From an uncultured Bacteroidales bacterium (GTDB lineage: Bacteria; Bacteroidota; Bacteroidia; Bacteroidales; P3): a stretch of DNA of 64,000 nt. The stretch is from positions 1-64,000 of the forward strand of contig CALUHJ010000017.1 in NCBI GenBank assembly GCA_944320415.1, written 5' to 3'. This document shows positions 16,476 through 24,554 of the stretch, piece after piece. Every line of letters starts with the position of its first letter. Within the stretch, counting starts at the first letter, position 1. The position numbers and the translations under genes were made by a program. The notes beneath the pieces were generated by a model. That model worked only from the letters and a program-made list of their open reading frames with translations, was not told the origin of the DNA and did not search any database.

Positions 16476-17753
16476 TTATTGGTTTAATGTCGTTTTCAGT
16501 CTGTAAAATGCCTGCAACAGCTCTATTTCATGTGCGCTGCGGCCCAGCTCCGCCATCCTTTCCTCGTTTATCTTCCTCAGAAGGTCCGTGGTGTCTATCG
16601 TCCCGTTCTCAAAACCCGACTCGGCCGCCTTGCGTACCGAACGGCGCAGCTCCACTATGCGTTCATCGTCCTTGACCGCCTTGCGCAAGCGTTCTATCTC
16701 GCCCTCCTGCCGCGTAAGCTCCATGTCGGTGTCAAACAGCACCAGTTCACGCTGCAACTCTATCTCCTGACGTGCGGCGTTGAGCTTTGCCACATTGTTG
16801 CCCCTGGTGTAAAAGGCTCCTATGTTCCAGGACATGCGCACACCCACAAGGGCGTTAAAGGAACACTCGTCGTCCATCATGCTCTTGAACATGTCCATGC
16901 CCGGATAGCCGTAATACCCTTGTGCAAAGGCACTGACATTGGGCATGAGGGAAACGTTGAGCGCACGGCGTTGAGCCTCCACCTTGTCGGCCATGGCATC
17001 CAGCAGCGACAGGCGGGGATGAGCCGAAGAACGGCTTTTTATCTCCGGTATTTCAGGCCTTGTCAGCGGATTGTCGGACAAGGGCCTTGCGATGAACAAC
17101 TCCAGCATCCTGCGATAGCTGTCGCGGGAATACAATACCTGTTCGAGGCTTTGTCGGGCGGTGAGCAGTTCGGCCTCCACCGCATCGACGTCGGCCCCTG
17201 TGGCAACGCCGTTCTTTCTGTATGTCTTCATGCGTTCGAGGTTGCTCTCCAGAACCTCCGCCGAGGCCTTGAGCAGTTCGGCCTGTTCGTCCATGAGCAG
17301 TATGCCGAAATAAAGCTCGTCCACCTTCTGTTGCATTGCGTGAAGAGATACCTCCAGACGTTTTTGTTCCTGAACCGATTCCGCCCTTGCCATCTCACGC
17401 TGCGCCTTGGACAGACCTCCGTCCCAGATGTTCTGCGATACCTCCACGGCTACCATGTACTGGTCTTTGTCCATGCCCGGCATTTCTATGCCGCCCAGTT
17501 CCAGAAAGGGTTGGAAGCGTTCCGGCAGGGTAGTGGACGAAGACTGAAGGGTGGCCTGCCCGGTAAGCCTTATCTGCGGAAGCCATGCACGTGCCGCATT
17601 CGAAAGGTCGTAATCCCTGGTTCGTTCTATGAGTTCATAGCGTCTTATTTCGGGATAGTTCTCCCGCGCCATGCGGCGGCACTCCTCAAGGCTCTGCCCG
17701 CAAACATGCCCCATGACGGAAAATGTCAGCATGAAAAACAGCAAACGTTTCAT
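16476..17753 (-). CDS. TolC-family outer-membrane efflux protein
   Basis: A 425-aa protein with signal peptide (MKRLLFFMLTFSVMGHVCG) and two long helical halves typical of TolC-type channels (SLEECRRMARENYPEIRR at the start; AWLPQIRLTGQA; second half SLLDAMADKVEAQRRAL). It is the first gene of a six-gene operon in the order tolC-like, hlyD-like, ATPase, ATPase, permease, permease, with gaps of at most five bases. The complete set makes a tripartite exporter. Confidence 0.9.
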   Translation of the reverse strand: MKRLLFFMLTFSVMGHVCGQSLEECRRMARENYPEIRRYELIERTRDYDLSNAARAWLPQIRLTGQATLQSSSTTLPERFQPFLELGGIEMPGMDKDQYMVAVEVSQNIWDGGLSKAQREMARAESVQEQKRLEVSLHAMQQKVDELYFGILLMDEQAELLKASAEVLESNLERMKTYRKNGVATGADVDAVEAELLTARQSLEQVLYSRDSYRRMLELFIARPLSDNPLTRPEIPEIKSRSSAHPRLSLLDAMADKVEAQRRALNVSLMPNVSAFAQGYYGYPGMDMFKSMMDDECSFNALVGVRMSWNIGAFYTRGNNVAKLNAARQEIELQRELVLFDTDMELTRQEGEIERLRKAVKDDERIVELRRSVRKAAESGFENGTIDTTDLLRKINEERMAELGRSAHEIELLQAFYRLKTTLNQ

Positions 17754-17784
17754 TTCATCCCTCCTTTGTTTGTCGTTCGGACTG

Positions 17785-17818
17785 CAAACATAACGATTTT
17801 AATCGGATAATATGCAAT
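17785..17818 (-). promoter_or_regulatory. Promoter of the efflux operon
   Basis: TATGTTTG on the minus strand (plus 17785-17792), with ATTG (plus 17815-17818) 22 bases upstream, a little longer than usual. It shares the short intergenic region with the divergent PPOX promoter. Confidence 0.45.
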
Positions 17819-17828
17819 AGTTTTTTTA

Positions 17829-17836
17829 TATCTTTG
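17829..17836 (+). promoter_or_regulatory. -7 box of the PPOX gene
   Basis: TATCTTTG directly after a run of seven T. The start codon is 35 bases downstream. Confidence 0.55.
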
Positions 17837-17871
17837 TTCCACAGTTTTTTGACAAAGAATATGTTTGCATC

Positions 17872-18387
17872 ATGATTTACGACAATTCCAAAGTGAGAAG
17901 ACAGGACAGACTGCTTGACGATGCGGAAGCCCTGGAACTTTTGAGAGACGGCGAATACGGAGTGATGTCCATGACGGACGGGGAAGGCAGAGCATACGGC
18001 GTTCCGCTCAATTACGTATGGGACGGAAAGGACTGCATATACATCCATTGTGCTCCGAGCGGCAGGAAACTCTCCTGCATAGACCGCAACAAAGAGGTAT
18101 CCTTTTGTGTTGTGGGACATACCGGGGTGGTTCCCGAAAAGTTCACCACAAACTACGAGAGCATCATTCTCGAATGCAATGCGGATACGGGTCTGAACGA
18201 GGAAGAAAGAATGGACGCATTAAGAATGTTTCTGGAAAAATATTCGCCCCACTGCCTTTCCACCGGACTGAAATATGCGGAGAAATCCTTCCATCGCACG
18301 CAAATAATACGCCTTGGGATAAAAACCTTCAGCGGAAAACGGAAAAAAGTGTCTAACTTTGCCGACAACAACACAAAACGACAGTAA
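17872..18387 (+). CDS. Pyridoxamine 5'-phosphate oxidase-family flavoprotein (NimA-like)
   Basis: A 171-aa protein of the PPOX flavin-binding split-barrel family. Segments YGVMSMTDGEGRAYGVPLNY, IYIHCAPSGRKL and VSFCVVG match the FMN-binding proteins that include NimA-type nitroimidazole reductases. Such proteins are common in Bacteroidota without conferring resistance, so resistance is not claimed. The gene is divergent from the efflux operon and directly followed by truA. Confidence 0.8.
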   Translation: MIYDNSKVRRQDRLLDDAEALELLRDGEYGVMSMTDGEGRAYGVPLNYVWDGKDCIYIHCAPSGRKLSCIDRNKEVSFCVVGHTGVVPEKFTTNYESIILECNADTGLNEEERMDALRMFLEKYSPHCLSTGLKYAEKSFHRTQIIRLGIKTFSGKRKKVSNFADNNTKRQ

Positions 18388-18388
18388 G

Positions 18389-19138
18389 GTGAGATATTTT
18401 TTACATTTGGCATACAACGGAGCCGGCTATTGCGGCTGGCAGATACAGAACGGACAGAAAACAGTGCAGCAGGCACTTGAGCAGGCTCTGTTCTACATTT
18501 GCAGGGAAAGGATTGAGCTTACCGGATGCGGACGCACCGACAGCGGTGTGCATGCCCTGGACTTCTATGCACACTTCGACTACAGGGACATGGACAAGGA
18601 ACATGTCAGAATGCTCGCAATGAGACTCAACAGATACTTCGACTACGACATAAACATATACGGCATATACAGGATGAAACCCGAAGCCCATGCCCGTTTC
18701 GATGCCCTGAGCCGTACCTACAAGTATTACATATCAAACAACAAACAACCATTCAACAACGAGTTCTGCTACCGCTATCCGTTTGAACTGGACATCGAAA
18801 GGATGAACACCGCCGCCAAGACCCTCTACCAGTACAGCGACTTCACCTCTTTCAGCAAACTCCACACGCAGGTCAACAACAACAATTGCCGGATAATTTA
18901 CGTCCGTTGGGACGTGGAGCAGGACATGATGGTCTTCACAATCAAGGCCGACAGATTCCTGCGCAACATGGTCAGGGCGATAGTGGGCACCTTGCTTGAG
19001 GTCGGACGCGGAAAGATAGGCGTGGAGGATTTCTGCAGGATAATAGAGGCAAAGGACAGATGCAGTGCAGGGGTGTCAGTTCCCGCCAAAGGCCTTTTCC
19101 TGTATGGTGTGGAATATGACAAAAACCTGTTCGAATAG
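18389..19138 (+). CDS. truA: tRNA pseudouridine synthase A
   Basis: A 249-aa enzyme that makes pseudouridine at tRNA positions 38-40. The catalytic Asp lies in GCGRTDSGVHA, and RTYKYYI, FTSFSKLH and FLRNMVRAIVGTL are the other family motifs. I place the start at the GTG at 18389, one base after the stop of the PPOX gene, because MRYFLHLAYNG then aligns with the normal TruA N-terminus; a TTG at 18359 would add ten residues and overlap the upstream gene. Confidence 0.9.
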   Translation: MRYFLHLAYNGAGYCGWQIQNGQKTVQQALEQALFYICRERIELTGCGRTDSGVHALDFYAHFDYRDMDKEHVRMLAMRLNRYFDYDINIYGIYRMKPEAHARFDALSRTYKYYISNNKQPFNNEFCYRYPFELDIERMNTAAKTLYQYSDFTSFSKLHTQVNNNNCRIIYVRWDVEQDMMVFTIKADRFLRNMVRAIVGTLLEVGRGKIGVEDFCRIIEAKDRCSAGVSVPAKGLFLYGVEYDKNLFE

Positions 19139-19164
19139 AAATTATTTTCTTTTTTAGAATAAAA

Positions 19165-19196
19165 TTTGGTGAATTACAAGAAAATATCTACCTTTG
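19165..19196 (+). promoter_or_regulatory. Promoter of the outer-membrane protein gene
   Basis: TTTG (19165-19168), 20 bases, TACCTTTG (19189-19196): a textbook Bacteroidota promoter. Confidence 0.7.
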
Positions 19197-19222
19197 CTGT
19201 GTCTTCGATTCATGAAATTGTT

Positions 19223-19250
19223 TTCTGAAAAGAAAAAAACGTTTTCAGAA
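19223..19250 (+). promoter_or_regulatory. 5' leader hairpin with TTCTGAA arms
   Basis: TTCTGAAAA (19223-19231) pairs with TTTTCAGAA (19242-19250) around an A-rich 10-base loop, about 20 bases after the expected transcription start. A similar hairpin lies at 45134-45167. Confidence 0.4.
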
Positions 19251-19301
19251 CGTATATGGACAGGACGGCAATTCATTACAACAAACAAAAACAATTGCAT
19301 T

Positions 19302-19934
19302 ATGAAAAAATTTTTATCTCTTTTAATTCTGTTTGCCCTTGCAGGTGGTGCAATGTCGCAAACGAAGGAAAACAAATACATGTGGGCCAATGACCTTGGT
19401 GCTCATGTGAACTTCCTGTCCGGAACGGGTGCTTTCAACGATTTGCTTTCTGCCAAAGGCAAGGACGCGTATCACGTGAAGTTCATGCCCGAGCTTTATT
19501 TCTCTTTCAGGAACGGTGCCAATTTGAACAGGTTCTATTTCGGAACAAACATCGGAGTGGGCATGAGTGTGGATTTCGCCACGTTTGACGAGTGCAGGAA
19601 AAAGAAACTCGACGTTTTGATTTATTTCGATTTGGGCTACAAGGTGTTTGACGGTGAAAGTATGAGCATAGATATTGATGCCGGAGCGGGTTTGGCTTTT
19701 TCAAACTTTTCCTATAACAACACCAAGCTCGAGTACATCATACTAGACGATTACATGAATTCCTTGTCCTTTATCGTTCCGCTTTCCGCCACGTGGTGGT
19801 ACTGTCACAGCGGTTATGAGATAGTGGGTGTTTCCGTTTCATATAATTTTGCGTTTAATCTTGCCAATCTCGGATTTGAGGATTTGGTGATAAAGCCTTC
19901 GACCTTGGGTGTGGGAGTCAAGTTCAGGTTGTGA
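19302..19934 (+). CDS. Small outer-membrane beta-barrel protein
   Basis: A 210-aa exported protein. I use the ATG at 19302, which gives a clean signal peptide (MKKFLSLLILFALAGGAMSQ); longer starts precede it without reason. The mature part alternates hydrophobic and polar residues with aromatic strand ends and finishes GVGVKFRL, typical of eight-stranded barrels. It is related to the broken gene just downstream (both share IVPLSATWWYC/IVPLEVTLWFC and end in KFRL). Function unknown. Confidence 0.7.
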   Translation: MKKFLSLLILFALAGGAMSQTKENKYMWANDLGAHVNFLSGTGAFNDLLSAKGKDAYHVKFMPELYFSFRNGANLNRFYFGTNIGVGMSVDFATFDECRKKKLDVLIYFDLGYKVFDGESMSIDIDAGAGLAFSNFSYNNTKLEYIILDDYMNSLSFIVPLSATWWYCHSGYEIVGVSVSYNFAFNLANLGFEDLVIKPSTLGVGVKFRL

Positions 19935-19980
19935 CGGAATAAAAACAGAATTTATTATAAACATCCAAAAATAAATGCTT

Positions 19981-20637
19981 ATGAAGAAGTTGATTTGTAC
20001 AATGGTTTTGTTTGCTTGTGCAACTGTGGGTACATTGCAGGCACAGGATAAGAAAGTGGAACGCTAGATGGATTTCACTTTGGGAATGAACTTTTTGTCG
20101 AACATGAGCGGTTTTGACGACTTTCTTGCAACGAAAAACATAGACAGCAAGACCGGTTTCATGCCTCAGGTCGGTGTTTCGGTTGTTTCGGGCTGGAAGA
20201 TTCACGAGAGGTTCTTCCTTGGCTTGGGAATAGGTTGGGGAATAGGTTCGAACGGCATGTTCGGAAATGACGAATTCAAAAGGAAGGATGAGTATTTCGG
20301 ATTTCTCGATTTGGGATACAGGATTTATAAGGGAGATATACTGCATGTTGATTTCAATACCGGCTTCGGATACGGTACGACCGGCGTGTATTATTCCGTA
20401 AAGGACGATGCGACAGGCCTTTACAACAAGGATTATTACGTTGACAACTCCGCCATAGTGCCTCTTGAGGTTACCTTGTGGTTTTGTAATCAAGGACGGG
20501 AGATGTGCGGTTTTTCGTTGGGATACAATCTTGCCTTTGCATTTGACGAGCAGAGTAAAATACTTGGAACTGACATAAAGGAGAAAGTTGAAATACTTCC
20601 TTCCACACTGGGTTTCAAACTCAAGTTCAGGTTGTAG
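19981..20637 (+). pseudogene. Outer-membrane protein paralogue interrupted by an amber codon
   Basis: The frame begins at 19981 with a signal peptide (MKKLICTMVLFACATVG, then LQAQ) and meets TAG at 20065-20067. It continues in the same frame from the next codon (ATG, 20068) for 189 codons without further damage, ending GFKLKFRL. The intact paralogue has a Trp at the matching place (YMWANDL), so TGG to TAG is the likely change. Translation from the internal ATG would give a protein with no signal peptide. Confidence 0.75.
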
Positions 20638-20754
20638 GACGAGAGTGTGCAACATCCGTAGTTGACGAATTTTTTATAAGTGAAAGTCGACCTGCGATTC
20701 GTTTCGGGTCGGCTTGTTTTTTGGGATGCGGACAATTATTCGGGAGCGAAAAGG

Positions 20755-20784
20755 TTGACAATATAAAATAAATGTGTAATTTTG
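20755..20784 (+). promoter_or_regulatory. Promoter of ilvE
   Basis: TTGACA at 20755-20760 and TAATTTTG at 20777-20784, with 19 bases between TTG and the -7 box. It excludes the upstream TTG start and supports the ATG at 20836. Confidence 0.65.
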
Positions 20785-20835
20785 CCCGTTGACAAGATTG
20801 AAACGAACATTGAAACAATCAAAAAATATTTTGAC

Positions 20836-21849
20836 ATGAATAACATAGATTGGAAAAGCCTTCCGTTCGGCTACTACAAGACGGATTGCAACGTACGTTG
20901 CTATTACAGAAACGGAAAATGGGGCGAGTTGGAATATACGGACTCCGAAGAGATAACCATGCACATGGCCGCTACCTGTCTGCACTACGGACAGGAGGCA
21001 TTCGAAGGCATGAAGGCGTTCAGGGGTGTTGACGGCAAGATACGTTTGTTCCGTCCTTATGAGAACGCGAAGAGACTTATCCGTTCGGCCGAAGGGGTTA
21101 TGATGGCTCCGGTGCCTGAGGAACTGTTCGTCAAGGCATGTATTGAAGTTGTCAAGAGAAACGAGAGGTTTGTTCCTCCTGCAGGCAGCGGTGCATCGCT
21201 ATACTTGCGTCCTTTGTTGATAGGTACGGGAGCACAAGTGGGAGTAAAGCCTGCAAACGAATACTTGTTCGTTGTGTTTGCCGGTCCTGTCGGCCCTTAT
21301 TTCAAGGAAGGTTTCAAGCCTGTTCAGATACAGATTGTGGAGGATGCGGACCGTGCCGCTCCGCTAGGAACTGGTACGTTGAAAGTGGGAGGAAACTATG
21401 CGGCTTCCTTGCGTTCCGGTCAGAGAGCACACGACGAGGGATTCTCAAACGTGCTTTATCTTGATGCCAAGGAAAAGAAATACATAGACGAGGCAGGTGC
21501 TGCCAACTTCTTCGGAATAAAGAACAACACGTATTGCACGCCTAAGTCCACATCCATTCTTCCTTCCATCACCAACATGTCATTGCGTCAGTTGGCCGAG
21601 GATATGGGCATGAAGGTTGAACAGAGACAGATTCCGGTAGAGGAGTTGTCCACCTTTGAGGAGGTTGCAGCCTGCGGAACGGCTGCCGTTGTTTCACCTA
21701 TCGGAAAGATAGTTGACCGCGGAACCGGAAAGGTTTACGACTACGGCACTGAGGCAGGTCCTGTATGTACCAAGCTGTACAAGCAGTTGAAGGGAATACA
21801 GGAAGGTGAAGTGGAAGACATCCACAACTGGAACCTTATAGTAGAATAA
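20836..21849 (+). CDS. ilvE: Branched-chain-amino-acid aminotransferase
   Basis: A 337-aa class IV aminotransferase for Leu, Ile and Val. The start MNNIDWKSLPFGYYKTDCN is typical of the long Bacteroidota/eukaryote-like group. The PLP lysine lies in GTLKVGGNYAASL, and YIDEAGAANFF and CGTAAVVSPIG are family motifs. It has its own promoter and is followed by a strong terminator. Confidence 0.92.
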   Translation: MNNIDWKSLPFGYYKTDCNVRCYYRNGKWGELEYTDSEEITMHMAATCLHYGQEAFEGMKAFRGVDGKIRLFRPYENAKRLIRSAEGVMMAPVPEELFVKACIEVVKRNERFVPPAGSGASLYLRPLLIGTGAQVGVKPANEYLFVVFAGPVGPYFKEGFKPVQIQIVEDADRAAPLGTGTLKVGGNYAASLRSGQRAHDEGFSNVLYLDAKEKKYIDEAGAANFFGIKNNTYCTPKSTSILPSITNMSLRQLAEDMGMKVEQRQIPVEELSTFEEVAACGTAAVVSPIGKIVDRGTGKVYDYGTEAGPVCTKLYKQLKGIQEGEVEDIHNWNLIVE

Positions 21850-21878
21850 TAGGGATGTTGATTTTTTTCATAACTTTG

Positions 21879-21916
21879 CACCGCTTCCGATTCTTTTCGG
21901 AGGCGGTGTTTTTTTT
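21879..21916 (+). terminator. Terminator of ilvE
   Basis: CACCGCTTCCGA (21879-21890) pairs with TCGGAGGCGGTG (21897-21908), followed by eight T. TAACTTTG at 21871-21878, directly before it, also matches a -7 box, so the hairpin could alternatively lie at the 5' end of the next transcript. Confidence 0.75.
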
Positions 21917-21929
21917 GTATTGAGGGCTT

Positions 21930-22913
21930 ATGGAGAAAATACTTGTCATACAGACGGCATCTACGGGAGATGTCATATTGCTTACCTCTTTGCTGGAAAA
22001 GCTGCACCACAAGTTTGAAGGGGCACGGCTGGACGTATTGGTCAAAAAGCCCAACCACACCCTGTTCGTGGCTCATCCCTACGTAAACAACGTATGGATA
22101 TGGGACAAGGGCAAGAGAAAGTATCTGAATCTTATGACCTTGTGTGAGAGCATAAGAAAGGAAAGGTATGATGTGGTCTTTTGTGTGCAGAGGTTTTTCT
22201 CGGCAGGGCTGATAACGCTTTGTTCCGGTGCGCGCAACAGGATAGGTTTCGACAAGAATCCATTGTCGTTGTTTTTCACAAGGAGGGTAAGACACAGAAT
22301 AGGCAGTGGAATACACGAGACGGACAGAAACATAAGCCTTATGGAGGGCATGTGGTGCGACAAGGCACCAAAGCCGCGGCTTTATCCCTCACAAAGAGAC
22401 TTTGCGGCGGTGAGCAGGTACAAGCAGGGCGTTTACTATACCATATCGCCTTCATCGCTATGGCCTACCAAGACTTTGCCGGTGGAGAAGTGGGTCGGGC
22501 TTGCGAATGCGGCGGATAAGGATTGCATGATATATCTTTTGGGTAGCGACAAGGACAGGGAGATTTGCGAAAGGATACGCAGGGAGTCCTCTTGTGAGAA
22601 CATCATGAACCTTTCCGGCAGGTTAAGTCTTTTGGCTTCGGCTGCGCTTATGCGTGATGCGAAGATGAACTTCTGCAACGATTCTGCTCCATTGCATCTG
22701 GCCTCAGCCGTGAATGCTCCCGTTACGGCGGTGTTCTGTTCGACCACACCGGATTTCGGATTCGGACCTTTGAGCGACGACAGCCTTGTGGTGGAGGCTG
22801 AACCCAAGCCTTCATGCAAGCCGTGCGGACTGCACGGAGCCAGGAAGTGTCCCCGTTCCACTTACGAGTGCGGAATCAACATTGATGTACGCAAACTGAT
22901 TGACAGGTTGTAG
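21930..22913 (+). CDS. Glycosyltransferase family 9 (heptosyltransferase-like)
   Basis: A 327-aa GT-B enzyme of the ADP-heptose:LPS heptosyltransferase family. The N-terminus MEKILVIQTASTGDVILLTS and the C-terminal CNDSAPLHLASAVNAPVTAV with GFGPL are diagnostic. ISPSSLWPTKTLPVEKW forms the donor-binding lip. It likely adds a sugar to lipopolysaccharide core at the inner membrane. No other LPS gene is adjacent. Confidence 0.88.
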   Translation: MEKILVIQTASTGDVILLTSLLEKLHHKFEGARLDVLVKKPNHTLFVAHPYVNNVWIWDKGKRKYLNLMTLCESIRKERYDVVFCVQRFFSAGLITLCSGARNRIGFDKNPLSLFFTRRVRHRIGSGIHETDRNISLMEGMWCDKAPKPRLYPSQRDFAAVSRYKQGVYYTISPSSLWPTKTLPVEKWVGLANAADKDCMIYLLGSDKDREICERIRRESSCENIMNLSGRLSLLASAALMRDAKMNFCNDSAPLHLASAVNAPVTAVFCSTTPDFGFGPLSDDSLVVEAEPKPSCKPCGLHGARKCPRSTYECGINIDVRKLIDRL

Positions 22914-22981
22914 TGCCATACGACAATACAGCCACCACTCCGAACATGGCATTTCCAAAAAGAAACGGATAAAGCCGATAC

Positions 22982-23356
22982 TTATTGGACCGCGATTTCC
23001 TTGGGATTGTCACCCCATAGGTTGCTGCCCGGCTGGCTGTCCTTGCAAAACAACACAATCAACCATATTGCTCCAGCCAAAGGAATAAATCCAACCAGTA
23101 ACATCCAACCGCTTTCGCCTATATCGTGCAAACGTCTTACACCTACGGCCAAAGACGGAATCATCGTCAATAAATAATAGAGCACTAGAAGAAAAGATCC
23201 GTTGTAAGAGTTTGTACTTAACATTATCATGATTTCAATAATTTCAATGATTACCACGAAAATGAAATTAAACAGAGTAAACATCCAATACTCCTTTCGA
23301 CGCGCCCTGCCTTTAAAATCGAAATACTGACGCAGACATTTAATGTACCAGTTCAT
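22982..23356 (-). CDS. DUF805 inner-membrane protein
   Basis: A 124-aa membrane protein. It opens MNWYIKCLRQYFDFKGRARR and has the conserved GRARRKEYW, GVRRLHDIGESGW and four hydrophobic segments of the DUF805 family. Function is unknown in general. The ATG at 23356 is used; two codons upstream there is only a TTG. Its promoter lies in a 50-bp sequence repeated exactly upstream of the neighbouring glycosylase-like gene. Confidence 0.85.
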   Translation of the reverse strand: MNWYIKCLRQYFDFKGRARRKEYWMFTLFNFIFVVIIEIIEIMIMLSTNSYNGSFLLVLYYLLTMIPSLAVGVRRLHDIGESGWMLLVGFIPLAGAIWLIVLFCKDSQPGSNLWGDNPKEIAVQ

Positions 23357-23373
23357 AATCAATTTATTTTTTT

Positions 23374-23423
23374 TATATCAAACATGCGACAAAGTTATAA
23401 CAATATTTCATTTTATGCAAAAT
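23374..23423 (-). repeat. 50-bp direct repeat, copy 1 (contains promoter)
   Basis: Identical over 50 bases to 24383-24432. On the minus strand it contains TTTG, 20 bases, TAACTTTG, a full promoter for the DUF805 gene. Confidence 0.85.
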
Positions 23424-23593
23424 TATTATGTTGTTTCTTTTGTGAATACATAATTATTCTATTTGCATCGAAAATTACCACTAATAAATCATGTCATAGT
23501 ATTAGGTATTGGCAATGAATAAACAGAGTTAATCATATAATGAAAAAAAACTGTCAGTTGGGTTGATGAGACTTTTGTAAATTATTGTATCTT

Positions 23594-24340
23594 TCATTTG
23601 TTTTGACAGACCTTACGTCTAATAAATTCAAAAATTTTAGAGTACCAATCTTTATAGCGATTTCCGTATCCAGGGTGATATGTACGATATGAATGTATAG
23701 GTAATTTACTACTTTTAAGTTGTGCAAATTCTCTTTTAGGATAGTCTTCTATGCTCATAAATTCAACATCAGGAAACTTGGCCTTTATGTCATTGTCATA
23801 ATTAGGACCAGTCAAAAATATGCATACTTCTGGTTTCAGAATGGATATTTCATCGGAAATGACATTGAAATATTTGTTTTCAAGTCGTGTAACATTAATG
23901 TCTGGACGACCTTTGAAATTTCCTTTTTCAAGTTTCTGATCGTATTCTTCTTTACCAAATTTCAAAATGTTATTCCATACAAAACAATTGATGTTTGGAT
24001 TACCCAACATTTGATTGATTCTATGAACCCATTTCCAAAATGTAGTATTGTATTGGCGTCCCATATTAAAATCTTTATACAGTTTTATTGCTGGTTCAAT
24101 ATCGTCCATTTCTCCTCCCCATCCATTTGTTTCTTGTCCTATAATCATTATTTTTACAGGTGCTTGGGAATACTCCTCTTCAAAAACATAAAGAAGAAAA
24201 GGATGAGAATAACTATTAATGTTTAATTTATCGAGTTCATTACAAATGGTCTTGACATCATTCATTTTGGAGTTATATAATTGATATAAATTCTGATTAA
24301 TTCCAAGTTTGCCGCTAATGTTAATATTTTTATTTTTCAT
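23594..24340 (-). CDS. Uracil-DNA glycosylase superfamily-like protein
   Basis: A 248-aa soluble protein. KIMIIGQETNGWGGE resembles the first motif of UDG-fold proteins (GQDPY type), CIFLTGPNYDN sits at the central strand, and YRTYHPGYGNRYKDW near the end resembles the second motif with its His. Catalytic competence cannot be judged. Base composition is much more AT-rich than the flanking genes and the gene lies between two exact 50-bp repeats, so it looks like an inserted cassette. Confidence 0.6.
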   Translation of the reverse strand: MKNKNINISGKLGINQNLYQLYNSKMNDVKTICNELDKLNINSYSHPFLLYVFEEEYSQAPVKIMIIGQETNGWGGEMDDIEPAIKLYKDFNMGRQYNTTFWKWVHRINQMLGNPNINCFVWNNILKFGKEEYDQKLEKGNFKGRPDINVTRLENKYFNVISDEISILKPEVCIFLTGPNYDNDIKAKFPDVEFMSIEDYPKREFAQLKSSKLPIHSYRTYHPGYGNRYKDWYSKIFEFIRRKVCQNK

Positions 24341-24382
24341 ATCTTTGTATATTTAAAATAACAGAGTTAATTCATATTTGAA

Positions 24383-24432
24383 TATATCAAACATGCGACA
24401 AAGTTATAACAATATTTCATTTTATGCAAAAT
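24383..24432 (-). repeat. 50-bp direct repeat, copy 2 (contains promoter)
   Basis: Second copy of the repeat at 23374-23423. Here the same promoter faces the glycosylase-like gene, whose start codon is 43 bases downstream. Confidence 0.85.
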
Positions 24433-24496
24433 AATCACATTTTTTTCAGTTGTATCGTAACCATGGTATATTGTAGAGATTTGTTTGTCTGCGGGC

Positions 24497-24526
24497 TTGT
24501 ACGAACGATTATTTTTCCTATCTTTG
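24497..24526 (+). promoter_or_regulatory. Promoter of the nusB operon
   Basis: TTG at 24497-24499, 19 bases, TATCTTTG at 24519-24526. Confidence 0.65.
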
Positions 24527-24554
24527 CAGGCTGAAAAAACTTTTGAAGGATTAA

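Noticed and set aside
17872..18387. Nitroimidazole resistance gene (nim)
   Set aside because: Only PPOX-family features are visible; the family is broad and resistance cannot be claimed from sequence.
3898..20067. Reassignment of TAG to an amino acid
   Set aside because: Two interrupted genes share in-frame TAG, but many intact genes (nusB, truA, kamC region neighbours) end at TAG with a new gene or terminator just after, so the code looks standard.
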